In this document: positions 19,100-27,934 of the stretch, piece by piece | Numbering within the stretch: position 1 is the stretch's first letter | Layout: the number at the start of each line of letters is the position of its first letter | Assembly (NCBI RefSeq): GCF_004770055.1 | Contig: NZ_RQEP01000005.1 | Location: 1,548,816 to 1,612,815 of the forward strand | Direction of reading: 5' to 3' | DNA from: Leptospira semungkisensis | GTDB taxonomy: Bacteria; Spirochaetota; Leptospiria; Leptospirales; Leptospiraceae | Length of the DNA stretch: 64,000 bases | The notes under the pieces: model-generated | What the model saw: only the letters and a program-made list of their open reading frames with translations | Databases searched by the model: none | Told to the model about the DNA's origin: nothing | Position numbers and translations under genes: made by a program

Positions 19100-21859
19100 A
19101 TGAATTTTAAAAAAGTCTCAGAGATCCGCAAAGTCTTCCTGAATTATTTCCAGGAGAAGGGACATACAATCGTACCTTCTTCTTCCTTATTGCCCGCAGG
19201 AGATCCTACTCTTTTATTCACTACTGCGGGAATGGTCCAGTTCAAACCTCTGTTTACTGGAGCAGTGGAGCTTCCTTATACCAGGGCTACTTCTGCTCAG
19301 AAATGTCTTAGGACCACTGACTTGGAGAATGTGGGAAAGACAGAGAGACATTGCACCTTCTTCGAGATGCTTGGAAATTTCAGCTTCGGTGATTATTTTA
19401 AAGAAGAAGCAATCGACTTCGCTTTGGATTGCTCGGTAAATCATCTGGGCTTTCCGAAGGAAAAGATCTGGATCACAGTTTTTGAGAACGACGACGAAGC
19501 GGAGAAGATCTGGCTTTCCAAAGGAATTCCGCAGGAAAGGATCACTCGCCTCGGCAAGAAGGACAATTTCTGGGGACCTGCCGGAGATAGTGGTGCCTGC
19601 GGACCTTGCTCCGAGTTGTACTTGGACAGAGGACCCGAGAAAGGACTTCCGGATTGCGGAGTGAAATACGAGTGTCGCCCTGGATGCGACTGTGATCGTT
19701 TTTTAGAATTTTGGAATATTGTATTCAATCAATTCAATCAGGATACAGAAGGTAACCTTCATCCTCTCAAACAAACCGGGATAGATACCGGTTCCGGTTT
19801 AGAAAGAGTCGCACTTCTTTTACAAGGCGTGGATTCTGTTTATGATACGGATGAGTTAAGAGAGATCATCTCCGAGGTTGAAAAAATCTCCGGAAAGACT
19901 TACCAAGAATCCACGAAGGTGCCGTTCCGTGTGATCACGGATCATATCCGTTCCGTCCTGTTTACTGTAAGCGATGGGATCTATCCGGACCGAACCGGAA
20001 GAGGATACGTTATACGTCGCTTGATCAGACGCGCAGTATTATTCGCCCGCAAGCTTGACTTAAGAGAGCCTTTCCTCTACAAACTTGCAAAGCCGGTGGC
20101 CAATATTTATAAGGAAAGATATCCCGAGCTCGAGAAGCATATCTCTTCCGTCGAAAGGACCCTTCTCGCAGAAGAAGAGTTGTTCTTGAAAACTCTAGAG
20201 ATCGGTTTAGAGAAGATCGAGGTTCTGGTTTCCAAGACAAAGGCAGAAGGCTTGAATATCTTCTCCGGAAAAGATAGCTTTTTGCTATATGGGACTTACG
20301 GTTTTCCTGCTGAGATGACCGAAGAGATCGTAGCGGAGCATGGTCTCTCTTTCGATAAGAAAGCTTTCGAAGAAGAATTGGAGAAGGACAGACAATCTTC
20401 TCGTGAAACTTGGAAAGCGAATAAGGTCTCCTTATTTACCGGGATCAAGACTGACAAGACCCAATTCTTGGGCTACGATGCTTTGGAAGCAGAGTCTGAG
20501 ATCGATTTTATATTCTCCGACAATAAGCAAACTTCTTCTTTGAAAGAAGGAGAAGCGGGAGTTTTGGTTTTCAAATCAAGTCCATTCTATCCGGAAGGAG
20601 GGGGACAGGTAGGCGATACTGGCTTTATCCGAAAAGATTCTTCCGTATTTAAGGTCTTAGACACTCAGAAAGAGAATGATATTATCTTACATATAGGAAC
20701 AGTTCTTTCCGGTTCTTTCTCCGTAGGAGACAAGGCTAGATTAGAAGTGGAGAAGGAGAGAAGAGAAAAACTCAAATTTCATCATTCCGGAACCCACTTG
20801 CTGAACGGAGCGCTTCGTAACTTGCTCGGGAGTCATGTACTCCAAAAGGGATCCATCGTTTCTCCGGATTATCTCAGATTCGACTTCTCCCATCCAAGCC
20901 CATTGAGTATAGAAGAAATTCGTAATATAGAATCCTGGGTCAACGAAAGCATCGGTCGTCATATTCCTGTTCAGACGGAAGTGTTGGCGATAGAGGACGC
21001 AAAGAAGACCGGTGCTGTTGCCGCATTCGATGAAAAATACGGAGATAAGGTCCGAGTCCTGAAAATGGGAGACCGATCCTTGGAATTCTGCGGTGGAACT
21101 CACGTGGGAAATACGGGAGACATCGGATACTTCTTCATTAAAAAAGAATCCAGCCCAGGCGCTGGAAACCGACGCATAGAAGCGGTTGCCGGGCCGGTTG
21201 TAGTCGAAACCTTTCAGAACCGTTTTGCCGAATTGACCGAAGCAGTGCAAAACCTGAACCTAAAGATCAAAGAAGAATTGGGAGCCGAAGGAGCTTCTCT
21301 TTCCATCAAGACGAATATTCCGGGACCGGATGAAGTGCGTTCCTTATTCGAGAAGAAGGGAGCAGATGCAGTAGTCTCATTCCGTGAGCTTACCGAAAAA
21401 CTTTCTTTGGAATTAGAAGATACCCAGAGTAAATTCTTAAAAGAAAAGAAGAATAGAGAATCGAGAGACTTCGAGAACAATCCGGAAGTTTTGAACCAAG
21501 TGCTTTCAGCTGCGAAATCTATTGGCACAGTTAAGATAGTTTCTTATATATTCGATTCCAAGGATGCAAAAGCTCTAAAAGGTCTGTCCGACAATTTGAA
21601 AGTGAGAGAAAAGGAGATCGTTGCCATTCTCGCGAGTAAGAACGCAGAAGACGCAAGCATAGTAGTCACTTGTTCTCCTTCTATCGCAGGAAAGAAAGTG
21701 CATTGCGGTGATTTAGTCAAGGCCGCCTGTGAGATATTAGGCGGTAAGGGCGGTGGAAAACCGGACATGGCCCAAGGCGGAGGGAAAGAAGTCTCCAAGA
21801 TTCAGGAAGCCGTAGACTTAGCAGTCCAAAAGGCATCTCTTGGTTTAAACGGAAATTAA
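19100..21859 (+). CDS. alaS: Alanyl-tRNA synthetase
   Basis: AlaS charges tRNA-Ala and edits mischarged Ser/Gly. I start it at 19100 (AGAGG at 19091 as Shine-Dalgarno), giving 919 residues; the frame also extends to 19058, inside the terminator hairpin, which is implausible. Class II core: FTTAGMVQFKPLFTG, QKCLRTTDLENVGKTERHCT, DTGSGLERVALLLQG. Editing domain: HHSGTHLLNGALR (about 565-577) with the distal CGGTH, the zinc-binding set. The C-terminal oligomerisation region ends with GGKGGGKPDMAQGGG. Length and domain order are normal. Confidence 0.98.
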   Translation: MNFKKVSEIRKVFLNYFQEKGHTIVPSSSLLPAGDPTLLFTTAGMVQFKPLFTGAVELPYTRATSAQKCLRTTDLENVGKTERHCTFFEMLGNFSFGDYFKEEAIDFALDCSVNHLGFPKEKIWITVFENDDEAEKIWLSKGIPQERITRLGKKDNFWGPAGDSGACGPCSELYLDRGPEKGLPDCGVKYECRPGCDCDRFLEFWNIVFNQFNQDTEGNLHPLKQTGIDTGSGLERVALLLQGVDSVYDTDELREIISEVEKISGKTYQESTKVPFRVITDHIRSVLFTVSDGIYPDRTGRGYVIRRLIRRAVLFARKLDLREPFLYKLAKPVANIYKERYPELEKHISSVERTLLAEEELFLKTLEIGLEKIEVLVSKTKAEGLNIFSGKDSFLLYGTYGFPAEMTEEIVAEHGLSFDKKAFEEELEKDRQSSRETWKANKVSLFTGIKTDKTQFLGYDALEAESEIDFIFSDNKQTSSLKEGEAGVLVFKSSPFYPEGGGQVGDTGFIRKDSSVFKVLDTQKENDIILHIGTVLSGSFSVGDKARLEVEKERREKLKFHHSGTHLLNGALRNLLGSHVLQKGSIVSPDYLRFDFSHPSPLSIEEIRNIESWVNESIGRHIPVQTEVLAIEDAKKTGAVAAFDEKYGDKVRVLKMGDRSLEFCGGTHVGNTGDIGYFFIKKESSPGAGNRRIEAVAGPVVVETFQNRFAELTEAVQNLNLKIKEELGAEGASLSIKTNIPGPDEVRSLFEKKGADAVVSFRELTEKLSLELEDTQSKFLKEKKNRESRDFENNPEVLNQVLSAAKSIGTVKIVSYIFDSKDAKALKGLSDNLKVREKEIVAILASKNAEDASIVVTCSPSIAGKKVHCGDLVKAACEILGGKGGGKPDMAQGGGKEVSKIQEAVDLAVQKASLGLNGN

Positions 21860-21896
21860 AAAGACCAAAAGTCTTTAGCATAGGCGGAGTAAATAT

Positions 21897-22388
21897 ATGA
21901 GCGATCCTTCTTTTGACGTAGTCTCCGAGATAGACAGACCTGAACTACAAAACGCTGTCACCCAAGCGATCAGCGAGATCAAGACTCGCTTCGATTTCAA
22001 AGGTTCCAAATCCGAAATCAAATTGGAAGAAGAAGCAATGGTGCTTACTTCCGATAATGAGGCCAAGTTGGAAAGTGTGATCGATGTATTGATCAATAAA
22101 ATGGCAAAGCGAGGACTAGGTCTGAAGTCCTTCGACTTCAAATCTAAGATCGAGCCTGCTACCGGCAATACTGTCAGGATGAAAGTGAAGATCCGTAACG
22201 GTTTGGAAAAAGAACAAACCAAAGAAATCACTAAGATCGTGAAAGATTCAAAATTGAAGGTTATTCCTACGATTATGGGGAATTGCGTTCGGATCCAAGG
22301 CAAGAAGAAGGATGATCTTCAGGAAATTATGAGACTCTTGAAAGCAGCTGATCTTCCTTTCGATGTTCAGTTCCAGAATTTCAAGTAA
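21897..22388 (+). CDS. yajQ: YajQ family nucleotide-binding protein
   Basis: A 163-residue soluble protein of the YajQ (UPF0234) family, two ferredoxin-like domains. The signature is complete: PSFDVVSEIDRPELQNAVTQ at the start, RFDFKGSKSEIKLEEE near residues 37-52 and VQFQNFK at the very end. Some family members bind nucleotides or cyclic-di-GMP, and in phages a role in transcription was reported; no role can be inferred here. It lies 37 bases after alaS and may be read from the same transcript. Confidence 0.95.
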   Translation: MSDPSFDVVSEIDRPELQNAVTQAISEIKTRFDFKGSKSEIKLEEEAMVLTSDNEAKLESVIDVLINKMAKRGLGLKSFDFKSKIEPATGNTVRMKVKIRNGLEKEQTKEITKIVKDSKLKVIPTIMGNCVRIQGKKKDDLQEIMRLLKAADLPFDVQFQNFK

Positions 22389-22427
22389 GCTGATTAAACA
22401 TATTTTTAAACTCCCTCCTTTTTCAGT

Positions 22428-22472
22428 GAAACTACAAAAAGTAGTTCCATTTTTTGGAACTACACGTATAAT
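22428..22472 (+). promoter_or_regulatory. Operator and -10 box of the higBA-type locus
   Basis: Three related half-sites lie in a row: GAAACTAC (22428-22435), GTAGTTCC (22441-22448) and GGAACTAC (22456-22463). The last two form a perfect eight-base inverted repeat around seven bases. A perfect TATAAT at 22467-22472 follows. The ATG of the toxin gene is at 22479. This is the layout of an autoregulated toxin-antitoxin promoter, with the antitoxin as likely repressor. Confidence 0.75.
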
Positions 22473-22478
22473 ATTCTA

Positions 22479-22781
22479 ATGCGAAATAATAGGGTTATAT
22501 CCAGGGCCACCCTAGTGGAATTCTGGAAGAAGCACCCGAAGGCCAAAATCCCTCTTTCGGCTTGGTATGACGAGGCAAGAAAATCCTTTTGGGGAAAACC
22601 AAGCGATATTAAGGAAAAATACAGATCTGCAGATTTTATTCCAGGTGACAGAGTAGTCTTTAATATCGGAGGGAACAATTATAGAGTCGTAATCAAGATG
22701 GAATATAGGTTCGGGGGTGTTTATATAAGGTTTGTAGGCACTCACGATGAATACGATAGGATCGACGTTAAGACCATTTAA
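22479..22781 (+). CDS. higB: HigB-type toxin of a type II system
   Basis: A basic 100-residue protein of the HigB/RelE-like mRNA interferase group, which cleaves mRNA on the ribosome. The pattern RVISRATLVEFWKKHPKAKI, LSAWYDEARKSFW, SADFIPGDRVVFNIGGNNYR and the C-terminal VYIRFVGTHDEYDRID is that of the HigB_toxin family. It is the first gene of the pair, as usual for hig loci. There is no Shine-Dalgarno, and the ATG is about seven bases after the -10 box, so a leaderless message is possible. The antitoxin gene follows after 64 bases. Confidence 0.88.
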   Translation: MRNNRVISRATLVEFWKKHPKAKIPLSAWYDEARKSFWGKPSDIKEKYRSADFIPGDRVVFNIGGNNYRVVIKMEYRFGGVYIRFVGTHDEYDRIDVKTI

Positions 22782-22845
22782 TGTTCTGTTTTATTGTGTA
22801 GTTTGGTTTATTTGTTATTTTGTTTGGTAGGTTTGGTGAAATGTT

Positions 22846-23229
22846 ATGACGAGTGTGATTAATATTCAGCCGGTAATCTCTAAAGGAGATCATCGATCTG
22901 CTTTAAAACGGATTGAATCTTTGATGGAGAAAGGAAATAAAACCAAAGAAGAAGAGATAGAATTGGAAACTCTTTTTATTTTGGTGGAAAAATACGAAGA
23001 CGAACACTTCATTATACTCCCTCCTAATCCGATTGATGCAATTAAATTCAGATTGGAGCAGGAAGGACTATCACAAACCGATTTTGCTAAAATTCTTGGC
23101 TCTAAGCATAGAGCTTCTGAGTATTTGAATAAGAAAATTCCTCTTTCCATCCAAGCGATCCGCAGAATAAGAGATTCGTTAGGCATTTCTGGTGATATTC
23201 TAATCCAAAAATATGCCACAAAGAAGTAA
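22846..23229 (+). CDS. higA: HigA-type antitoxin with HTH domain
   Basis: A 127-residue protein with an acidic N-terminal part and a C-terminal XRE-type helix-turn-helix: KFRLEQEGLSQTDFAKILGS, then KHRASEYLNKKIPLSIQAIR. The arrangement (toxin first, HTH antitoxin second) identifies it as the HigA partner that neutralises the toxin and represses the promoter at 22428-22472. ATG at 22841 is out of frame; the one at 22846 fits. The N-terminal 65 residues (GNKTKEEEIELETLFILVEK) match the longer HigA variant. Confidence 0.87.
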   Translation: MTSVINIQPVISKGDHRSALKRIESLMEKGNKTKEEEIELETLFILVEKYEDEHFIILPPNPIDAIKFRLEQEGLSQTDFAKILGSKHRASEYLNKKIPLSIQAIRRIRDSLGISGDILIQKYATKK

Positions 23230-23291
23230 GCCGATTTTCTATTTTCGAGCGGCTTGGAATAACTATTCGATATGATAAGGGTCTAATCAGC

Positions 23292-23687
23292 ATGAAACGT
23301 TTTTATTTCTTCGCACTCATTTCTATCTTTCTAATTTCCGGAGTTTCTGCCCAAGAAGAAAATCCGATCAAGTTCAAACTAGAAAAATCCTCTCCGAATA
23401 CATACCAACTCAGGTTGATCCATCCGGACAATTTCGGTGTGCAAAAGGATGCTCCTCATAGAATCCTAATGAATCCTGGGCCAGGACTGAAAGTAGTCTC
23501 TGCGGATCTGAAATTGAAAGGTAAGACTTCCACTCGCAAGAAAGAATACTTTGAGACAGTAGATCCTATGCAAGTGAAGTTAGAGGGAAAAGGAGATTTA
23601 GAGATCCATGCTAAGATCTTCTATTGCGACTATAATAGGAATATTTGTATCCCTGGAAAGATCCTCCAGAAAGAAGTTATACAATAA
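23292..23687 (+). CDS. Secreted protein, DsbD N-domain-like (tentative)
   Basis: A 131-residue exported protein: MKRFYFFALISIFLISGVSA followed by Gln-Glu is a good signal peptide. The mature part is a probable beta protein and ends with FYCDYNRNICIPGK, two Cys spaced by seven residues near the C-terminus. This pair and the surrounding pattern recall the N-terminal immunoglobulin-like domain of DsbD/thiol-reductase proteins, but the similarity is weak. A strong terminator follows at 23726. No thioredoxin neighbour is seen. Confidence 0.6.
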   Translation: MKRFYFFALISIFLISGVSAQEENPIKFKLEKSSPNTYQLRLIHPDNFGVQKDAPHRILMNPGPGLKVVSADLKLKGKTSTRKKEYFETVDPMQVKLEGKGDLEIHAKIFYCDYNRNICIPGKILQKEVIQ

Positions 23688-23725
23688 ATTTATAAATTAG
23701 GAAAATCTGATCGTTAGATCAAAGA

Positions 23726-23755
23726 AAAAGCGGCTTATATGGCCGCTTTTGTTTT
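23726..23755. terminator. Bidirectional intrinsic terminator
   Basis: AAAAGCGGC (23726-23734) and GCCGCTTTT (23742-23750) form a perfect nine-base stem with a seven-base loop, followed by GTTTT on the plus strand and a T-rich tract on the minus strand. It lies between two convergent genes and can end both transcripts. Confidence 0.9.
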
Positions 23756-23763
23756 AGGAAGGG

Positions 23764-24186
23764 TTATTGTTTCTTTAACTCTATTTTGAGATCTCTTTCG
23801 GTGACTTGGAAAATATAATACGTCTTTCCATTGATTGGCTTGGAGACTTTTACGATTTTTCCTTTGGTGTCTACGATCTCTTTTAACACTTTTCTGTCTG
23901 TAGGACGGAATAGATCTCCCTTCTCCGCTATGAACAAATTCAGGGCTCTTTTCTTGGCCAGATCTAAAGCTTCCGGTTCGTTGTTGTCCAAAGAGGATAC
24001 AACTACTTGGTAGGTGGAGGAATTCAAAAATCCTTCGACAGCTTTTACGAATTGATCCTCTTCCGCAGGAGCGGACTCTTGAGTTACGGTTCTTTGGGGC
24101 TCAGTCTTTGGTTCTTCTTTTTGAGGAGTCTTGCAGACTACTAGAAGCGAAACGAATAGCACTGCGAAGATGGTTTTAATGGACAT
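23764..24186 (-). CDS. Putative lipoprotein, function unknown
   Basis: A 140-residue protein with the signal MSIKTIFAVLFVSLLVVC, where LLVVC is a plausible lipobox. A Glu/Lys/Pro-rich linker (about 20-45) leads to a folded part with AVEGFLNSSTYQVVVSSLDN and KTYYIFQVTERDLKIELKKQ at the end. The C-terminal part is similar in style to the LPP20/FlgP-like domains in which a modified amino-acid run ends in a beta strand, but I cannot assign it. The next minus-strand gene upstream (24203) is 16 bases away, so the two probably form an operon. Confidence 0.75.
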   Translation of the reverse strand: MSIKTIFAVLFVSLLVVCKTPQKEEPKTEPQRTVTQESAPAEEDQFVKAVEGFLNSSTYQVVVSSLDNNEPEALDLAKKRALNLFIAEKGDLFRPTDRKVLKEIVDTKGKIVKVSKPINGKTYYIFQVTERDLKIELKKQ

Positions 24187-24202
24187 AGATGGATTCCTTC
24201 TC

Positions 24203-24829
24203 TCACATTTTAGGAGTTATTGGAGATTCTAAGATTCGCTTCATTAAATCCGCATCCACGACTCGAAAGACCATCGTGCAGGTCTTTGGATCGCTATAGT
24301 CTTCTTTGAATAAGAACAACTTATCTATAAACCACGCGAGCGAAGCGCGGTAAGCTAAATAATCAGCACTTACGATTTCCGTCTTCTTCTTTTCTTTTTT
24401 TTCTTCCTGCTCCTCGCTTGGCTTTTCAGTCGGTATCAACGTTTGCGTAGCTATCGAAGCACCACTTCCACGAGAAGCTTGGGCAGCGAGGACCGTATTC
24501 GGTAAGATGGGAGTCTCGTATTTTGGGACGCTGCTTGTTCTTGCGATCCCGATGAGATTCTTTCTTTCTTCCGTTAGTTGTGCAAGGATAAGTGTTACGG
24601 AGACCTCGTCCCTTTTTCGGACGGCTCTGGCCTTGCACTCCTCTCTCAATTCAAGGAGAGGTCTTTCTTGGTCAGGAATGGGAACTGTCACTACGACTTG
24701 AAAATAGTCGTGAGAAATAAAACCGGATTCGGATACGTTTTCCCAAGCCTTTCTTCTGAATTCAGGATCGGCCTGTTCGCATTGCGCGAATAAGATTAGC
24801 AGGAATAAGACCGTTAAGACCCGGTGCAT
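24203..24829 (-). CDS. Putative lipoprotein, function unknown
   Basis: I start it at 24829 (208 residues), because MHRVLTVLFLLILFAQCEQ is a good lipoprotein signal; the open frame upstream adds 45 residues without signal character. The mature part contains YFQVVVTVPIPDQERPLLEL and ECKARAVRKRDEVSVTLILAQ, then a disordered Glu/Lys stretch and a C-terminal region with SADYLAYRASLAWFIDKLFL and CTMVFRVVDADLMKRIL. This pattern suggests an envelope protein related in plan to its downstream neighbour. It diverges from the M16 peptidase gene with 94 bases between. Confidence 0.75.
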   Translation of the reverse strand: MHRVLTVLFLLILFAQCEQADPEFRRKAWENVSESGFISHDYFQVVVTVPIPDQERPLLELREECKARAVRKRDEVSVTLILAQLTEERKNLIGIARTSSVPKYETPILPNTVLAAQASRGSGASIATQTLIPTEKPSEEQEEKKEKKKTEIVSADYLAYRASLAWFIDKLFLFKEDYSDPKTCTMVFRVVDADLMKRILESPITPKM

Positions 24830-24923
24830 AGTTCCTAGTTTATTGCTCCCTTGTACAAAAACCAGCGGGATTTTTTCCAGGTATCTTCTGGACATTCTCG
24901 CTTTTGGAGGAAATCTTGTAGGT

Positions 24924-26501
24924 ATGTGGAGTCTCCTTCCCAAATCAAATTTCTTTCGTTCCATTCTTCTCTTCTTAACTTTCTCGATATCCGCTAATCT
25001 TTCCCTTTTTGCGGATGAGGATATTTTTTTAGAAGTTCGTTCTTCTCTCGAATCCAGAGTGAAGAAGGTTGTATTAAAGAACGGTATCCGTCTCTTGATG
25101 ATGAAGAGAGAAGGCTCTCCTACAGTTGCAGTTTATACCAAATTTTTGGTTGGGTCTTCGGATGAGACTCCTGAGATCGCAGGCACTGCTCACCTTCTCG
25201 AGCACATGCTTTTCAAGGGTACTAAGAATATCGGAGTTACCAATTACGAAAAGGAAAAGATCTATCTGGAACAGATCCGCGTTTGGGGAAAGAGATTGGA
25301 CTCCTATCGTCTACAGGAAAGAGAGCTGATCCAAAAAGGAGAGCCTGTTCCTGAAAAATTAATCACAGACAAAAACGTTTTAGAAGCTCGCTTTAAGAGC
25401 CTTCTTGAATTACATCGCAAATTCGTAGTCTCCAACGAAGATTCTTATATCTACGATAAGAATGGCGGAACCGGATTTAATGCTTATACCACGAACGATG
25501 TTACGAATTATCAGATCCTTCTTCCATCTAATAGATTAGAAATCTGGGCGAAATTGGAATCGGATCGATTGAAGGATCCTATATTAAGGGAATATTATAC
25601 GGAACGAGATGTAGTCCTCGAAGAACGCAGGATGAGGGTCGAAAATCAGGGCATGGGCATCTTGAGGGAGAAATTTCTGAGTGCTGCTTTTGAAAAGCAC
25701 GCTTATGGAATGCCTGTGATCGGCTTCGAATCTAATTTACCTTTTCTTGATATAGATAAGACCGAGGATTTCTTTAGAAAGAAATACAGACCTCATAATA
25801 TGGCGATCGGTATCGTCGGTGATGTGGACTTTTCTCAAACGGAAAGTCTTGTCCGTAAATACTTCGAGAATATTCCGGACGGAGAATCTCCCAAACCCCA
25901 AAATGTGGCGGAAAGCTTTGATCATGAGACAAGAAGAGTGAGCGTAAAACATTCTTCTGGGCCTATGAAAGTAATGAGTTGGTTGACCCCAGCTTCTCCG
26001 CATCCGGATCGTCCCGTTCTGGAATTAATAGATGCGATCCTTTCCCAAGGAGAAACGGGAAGATTGTATAAGAGATTGGTATTGAGAGACAAGCTTGCTC
26101 AAAGAGTGTCTTGTTGGACTGGAGAACCTGGAGAAAGATATGCGAATCTGTTCGCGGTCTACGTTACGAATGTTAGAGGCGCCGATCCGGATAAGATTGA
26201 ATCGGCTATCCTAGAGGAGATCGAATCTTTGAAGAAGGAAGCAGTTTCCGAAGAAGAGCTTCTAAAGATCAAGAATCAGATCGTAGGAGATTATATCCGA
26301 GGTCTGAATAGCAACTCTAAGTTGGCTGATGTTCTTACATATTATGAGCTGGTCGCAGGAGATTGGACGGAGATCTTTGATGATTATTCCCGTTTAGATA
26401 GAGTGACTCCTGGGGATATTATGAGAGTGACCCAAAAATATTTCTCTCCCCGCAATTTAACTGTAGGGGATCTGACCAATTCCGAAGGAGAGAAAAAGTG
26501 A
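24924..26501 (+). CDS. M16 family zinc metallopeptidase, active subunit
   Basis: A 525-residue peptidase of the M16 (pitrilysin/processing peptidase) family. The ATG at 24924 opens a signal sequence (FFRSILLFLTFSISANLSLFA), so it acts in the periplasm. The inverted zinc motif is intact: GTAHLLEHMLFKGT with His90, Glu93 and His94; the distal Glu lies in the DVVLEERRMRVEN region. The C-terminal half has the second M16 domain. Residues between about 115 and 190 hold a charged insertion after the zinc motif. The stop overlaps the GTG of the next gene, coding for a partner without the zinc motif. Confidence 0.92.
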   Translation: MWSLLPKSNFFRSILLFLTFSISANLSLFADEDIFLEVRSSLESRVKKVVLKNGIRLLMMKREGSPTVAVYTKFLVGSSDETPEIAGTAHLLEHMLFKGTKNIGVTNYEKEKIYLEQIRVWGKRLDSYRLQERELIQKGEPVPEKLITDKNVLEARFKSLLELHRKFVVSNEDSYIYDKNGGTGFNAYTTNDVTNYQILLPSNRLEIWAKLESDRLKDPILREYYTERDVVLEERRMRVENQGMGILREKFLSAAFEKHAYGMPVIGFESNLPFLDIDKTEDFFRKKYRPHNMAIGIVGDVDFSQTESLVRKYFENIPDGESPKPQNVAESFDHETRRVSVKHSSGPMKVMSWLTPASPHPDRPVLELIDAILSQGETGRLYKRLVLRDKLAQRVSCWTGEPGERYANLFAVYVTNVRGADPDKIESAILEEIESLKKEAVSEEELLKIKNQIVGDYIRGLNSNSKLADVLTYYELVAGDWTEIFDDYSRLDRVTPGDIMRVTQKYFSPRNLTVGDLTNSEGEKK

Positions 26502-27931
26502 ATATTCAAAAAGTATTATATTCTTTCGGTTTATTCTTTTTTGTCGGTTTTGCGACCGCAGATGCTGCTCCTGGGGATTTCGTAAAAGACGTTAAGATCC
26601 CTGCTTTAGAGTTCCATTTCCCGGAGATCAAGGAGATGGGAAAGGACGCGAATACTCGGATCCTATTTTTAGAAAATTCAGAATTCCCGATCCGTACGCT
26701 CGAGATCTCTTTCTATGCGGGACCTTCTTATTATCCGAATATTCCAAGCGAACTTACGGACATCTTTCCTGAAGCTTGGAAGAAGGGAGGGACTGTTTCT
26801 CATCCTGGCGAATCCTTTGCAGAAGTTTGGGAGTCCTACGGCTCTAAGATGAGAGTCGCTTCCGACTTAGAGACTGTGACCTTGACCTTCTCCTGGCTTG
26901 CTAGATACGATAAGGAATCTCTGGCTCTAATTTCTGAGTTCTTAAAAGAACCTCTATTCGGACAGGAGGCCTTTGAGATCGCAAAATTGCAGTTAGGCGA
27001 GCAGATCAAGAGAAGGAACGATAATATCATGGGCCTTGCATTTCGTAAGGCAAACGAGTTTGTATATAAAGGAAAAGTAAAGGGAAAGTCCGCTTCTCTT
27101 TCTGTTCTCGACCAACTTAAAGAGGACTCTCTCAAAGAATTCTATACAAAACAACTTTTAAGCGCCAGAAGATCCATTTTGGTTACAGGCAAATGGAAAG
27201 AAGAAGAGATTCCAGGGTTTCTGGAGGGAATTCTTCCTAAGTTTAATGGGACACCAATTTTAGAAGCTCAGGCTTCTACACAAACGGATCTCGCTAAGAA
27301 TTTGGCTGAACGAGATCTTAAGAATCTGATTATAGATAAGGCGAATACCCAGAATGTAGTGCTCTTTTTAGGGACAGGACCTGCGCACAATGATAAGGAT
27401 TTCTATGCGATCCAAGTCTTGAATTATATAATCGGAGGAGGAGGGTTTAATTCCTACTTCATGAGTAAAATCAGATCCGATAAAGGACTCGCGTATTCTT
27501 CTTCCAGTCATCCTGTTTTTGAAAAGGACCATTCTGTTTTGTATTTCTTCACGCAGACAAAATCTCAAAGTACCATGGAAGTATATCAGCTCATGGGAGA
27601 GATACTGAGCGATTCTACCTTCTCCAAGATCTCCGAAGATGAATTAAGAAATGCTAAAGAAGCTATCTTGAACAAATTCATTTTTCTTTTTACGGATTCC
27701 ATGGAGATCCTGAGAAACGAGGTCCGTTTTAGAGAGCACAAGATGCCGAAGGATTACCTTCGTAAATACAGAGATAAGATACAAGAGGTAAGTCTCTCCG
27801 ATCTGAAAAGAGTCGGAAGGACTTATTTCAGAAGAGATAAATTGACTGCAGTGATCTCCGGGCCTAAATCTTCGGTTTCTTCTGAGCTGACCGGCCAAAA
27901 GGTGATCGGGCCGGAAGATTCGGTTCCCTGA
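26498..27931 (+). CDS. M16 family protein without zinc motif, partner subunit
   Basis: A 477-residue exported protein (signal LYSFGLFFFVGFATADAA) with the M16 fold but no HxxEH in the first domain: the region that would hold it reads YPNIPSELTDIFPEAWKKGG. The second domain keeps the GGGGFNSYFMSKIRSDKGLAYS pattern. Pairs of one active and one inactive M16 subunit form the usual heterodimer. Translation starts at a GTG that overlaps the stop of the active subunit (GTGA), which fits equal production. Confidence 0.88.
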   Translation: MNIQKVLYSFGLFFFVGFATADAAPGDFVKDVKIPALEFHFPEIKEMGKDANTRILFLENSEFPIRTLEISFYAGPSYYPNIPSELTDIFPEAWKKGGTVSHPGESFAEVWESYGSKMRVASDLETVTLTFSWLARYDKESLALISEFLKEPLFGQEAFEIAKLQLGEQIKRRNDNIMGLAFRKANEFVYKGKVKGKSASLSVLDQLKEDSLKEFYTKQLLSARRSILVTGKWKEEEIPGFLEGILPKFNGTPILEAQASTQTDLAKNLAERDLKNLIIDKANTQNVVLFLGTGPAHNDKDFYAIQVLNYIIGGGGFNSYFMSKIRSDKGLAYSSSSHPVFEKDHSVLYFFTQTKSQSTMEVYQLMGEILSDSTFSKISEDELRNAKEAILNKFIFLFTDSMEILRNEVRFREHKMPKDYLRKYRDKIQEVSLSDLKRVGRTYFRRDKLTAVISGPKSSVSSELTGQKVIGPEDSVP

Positions 27932-27934
27932 AGA

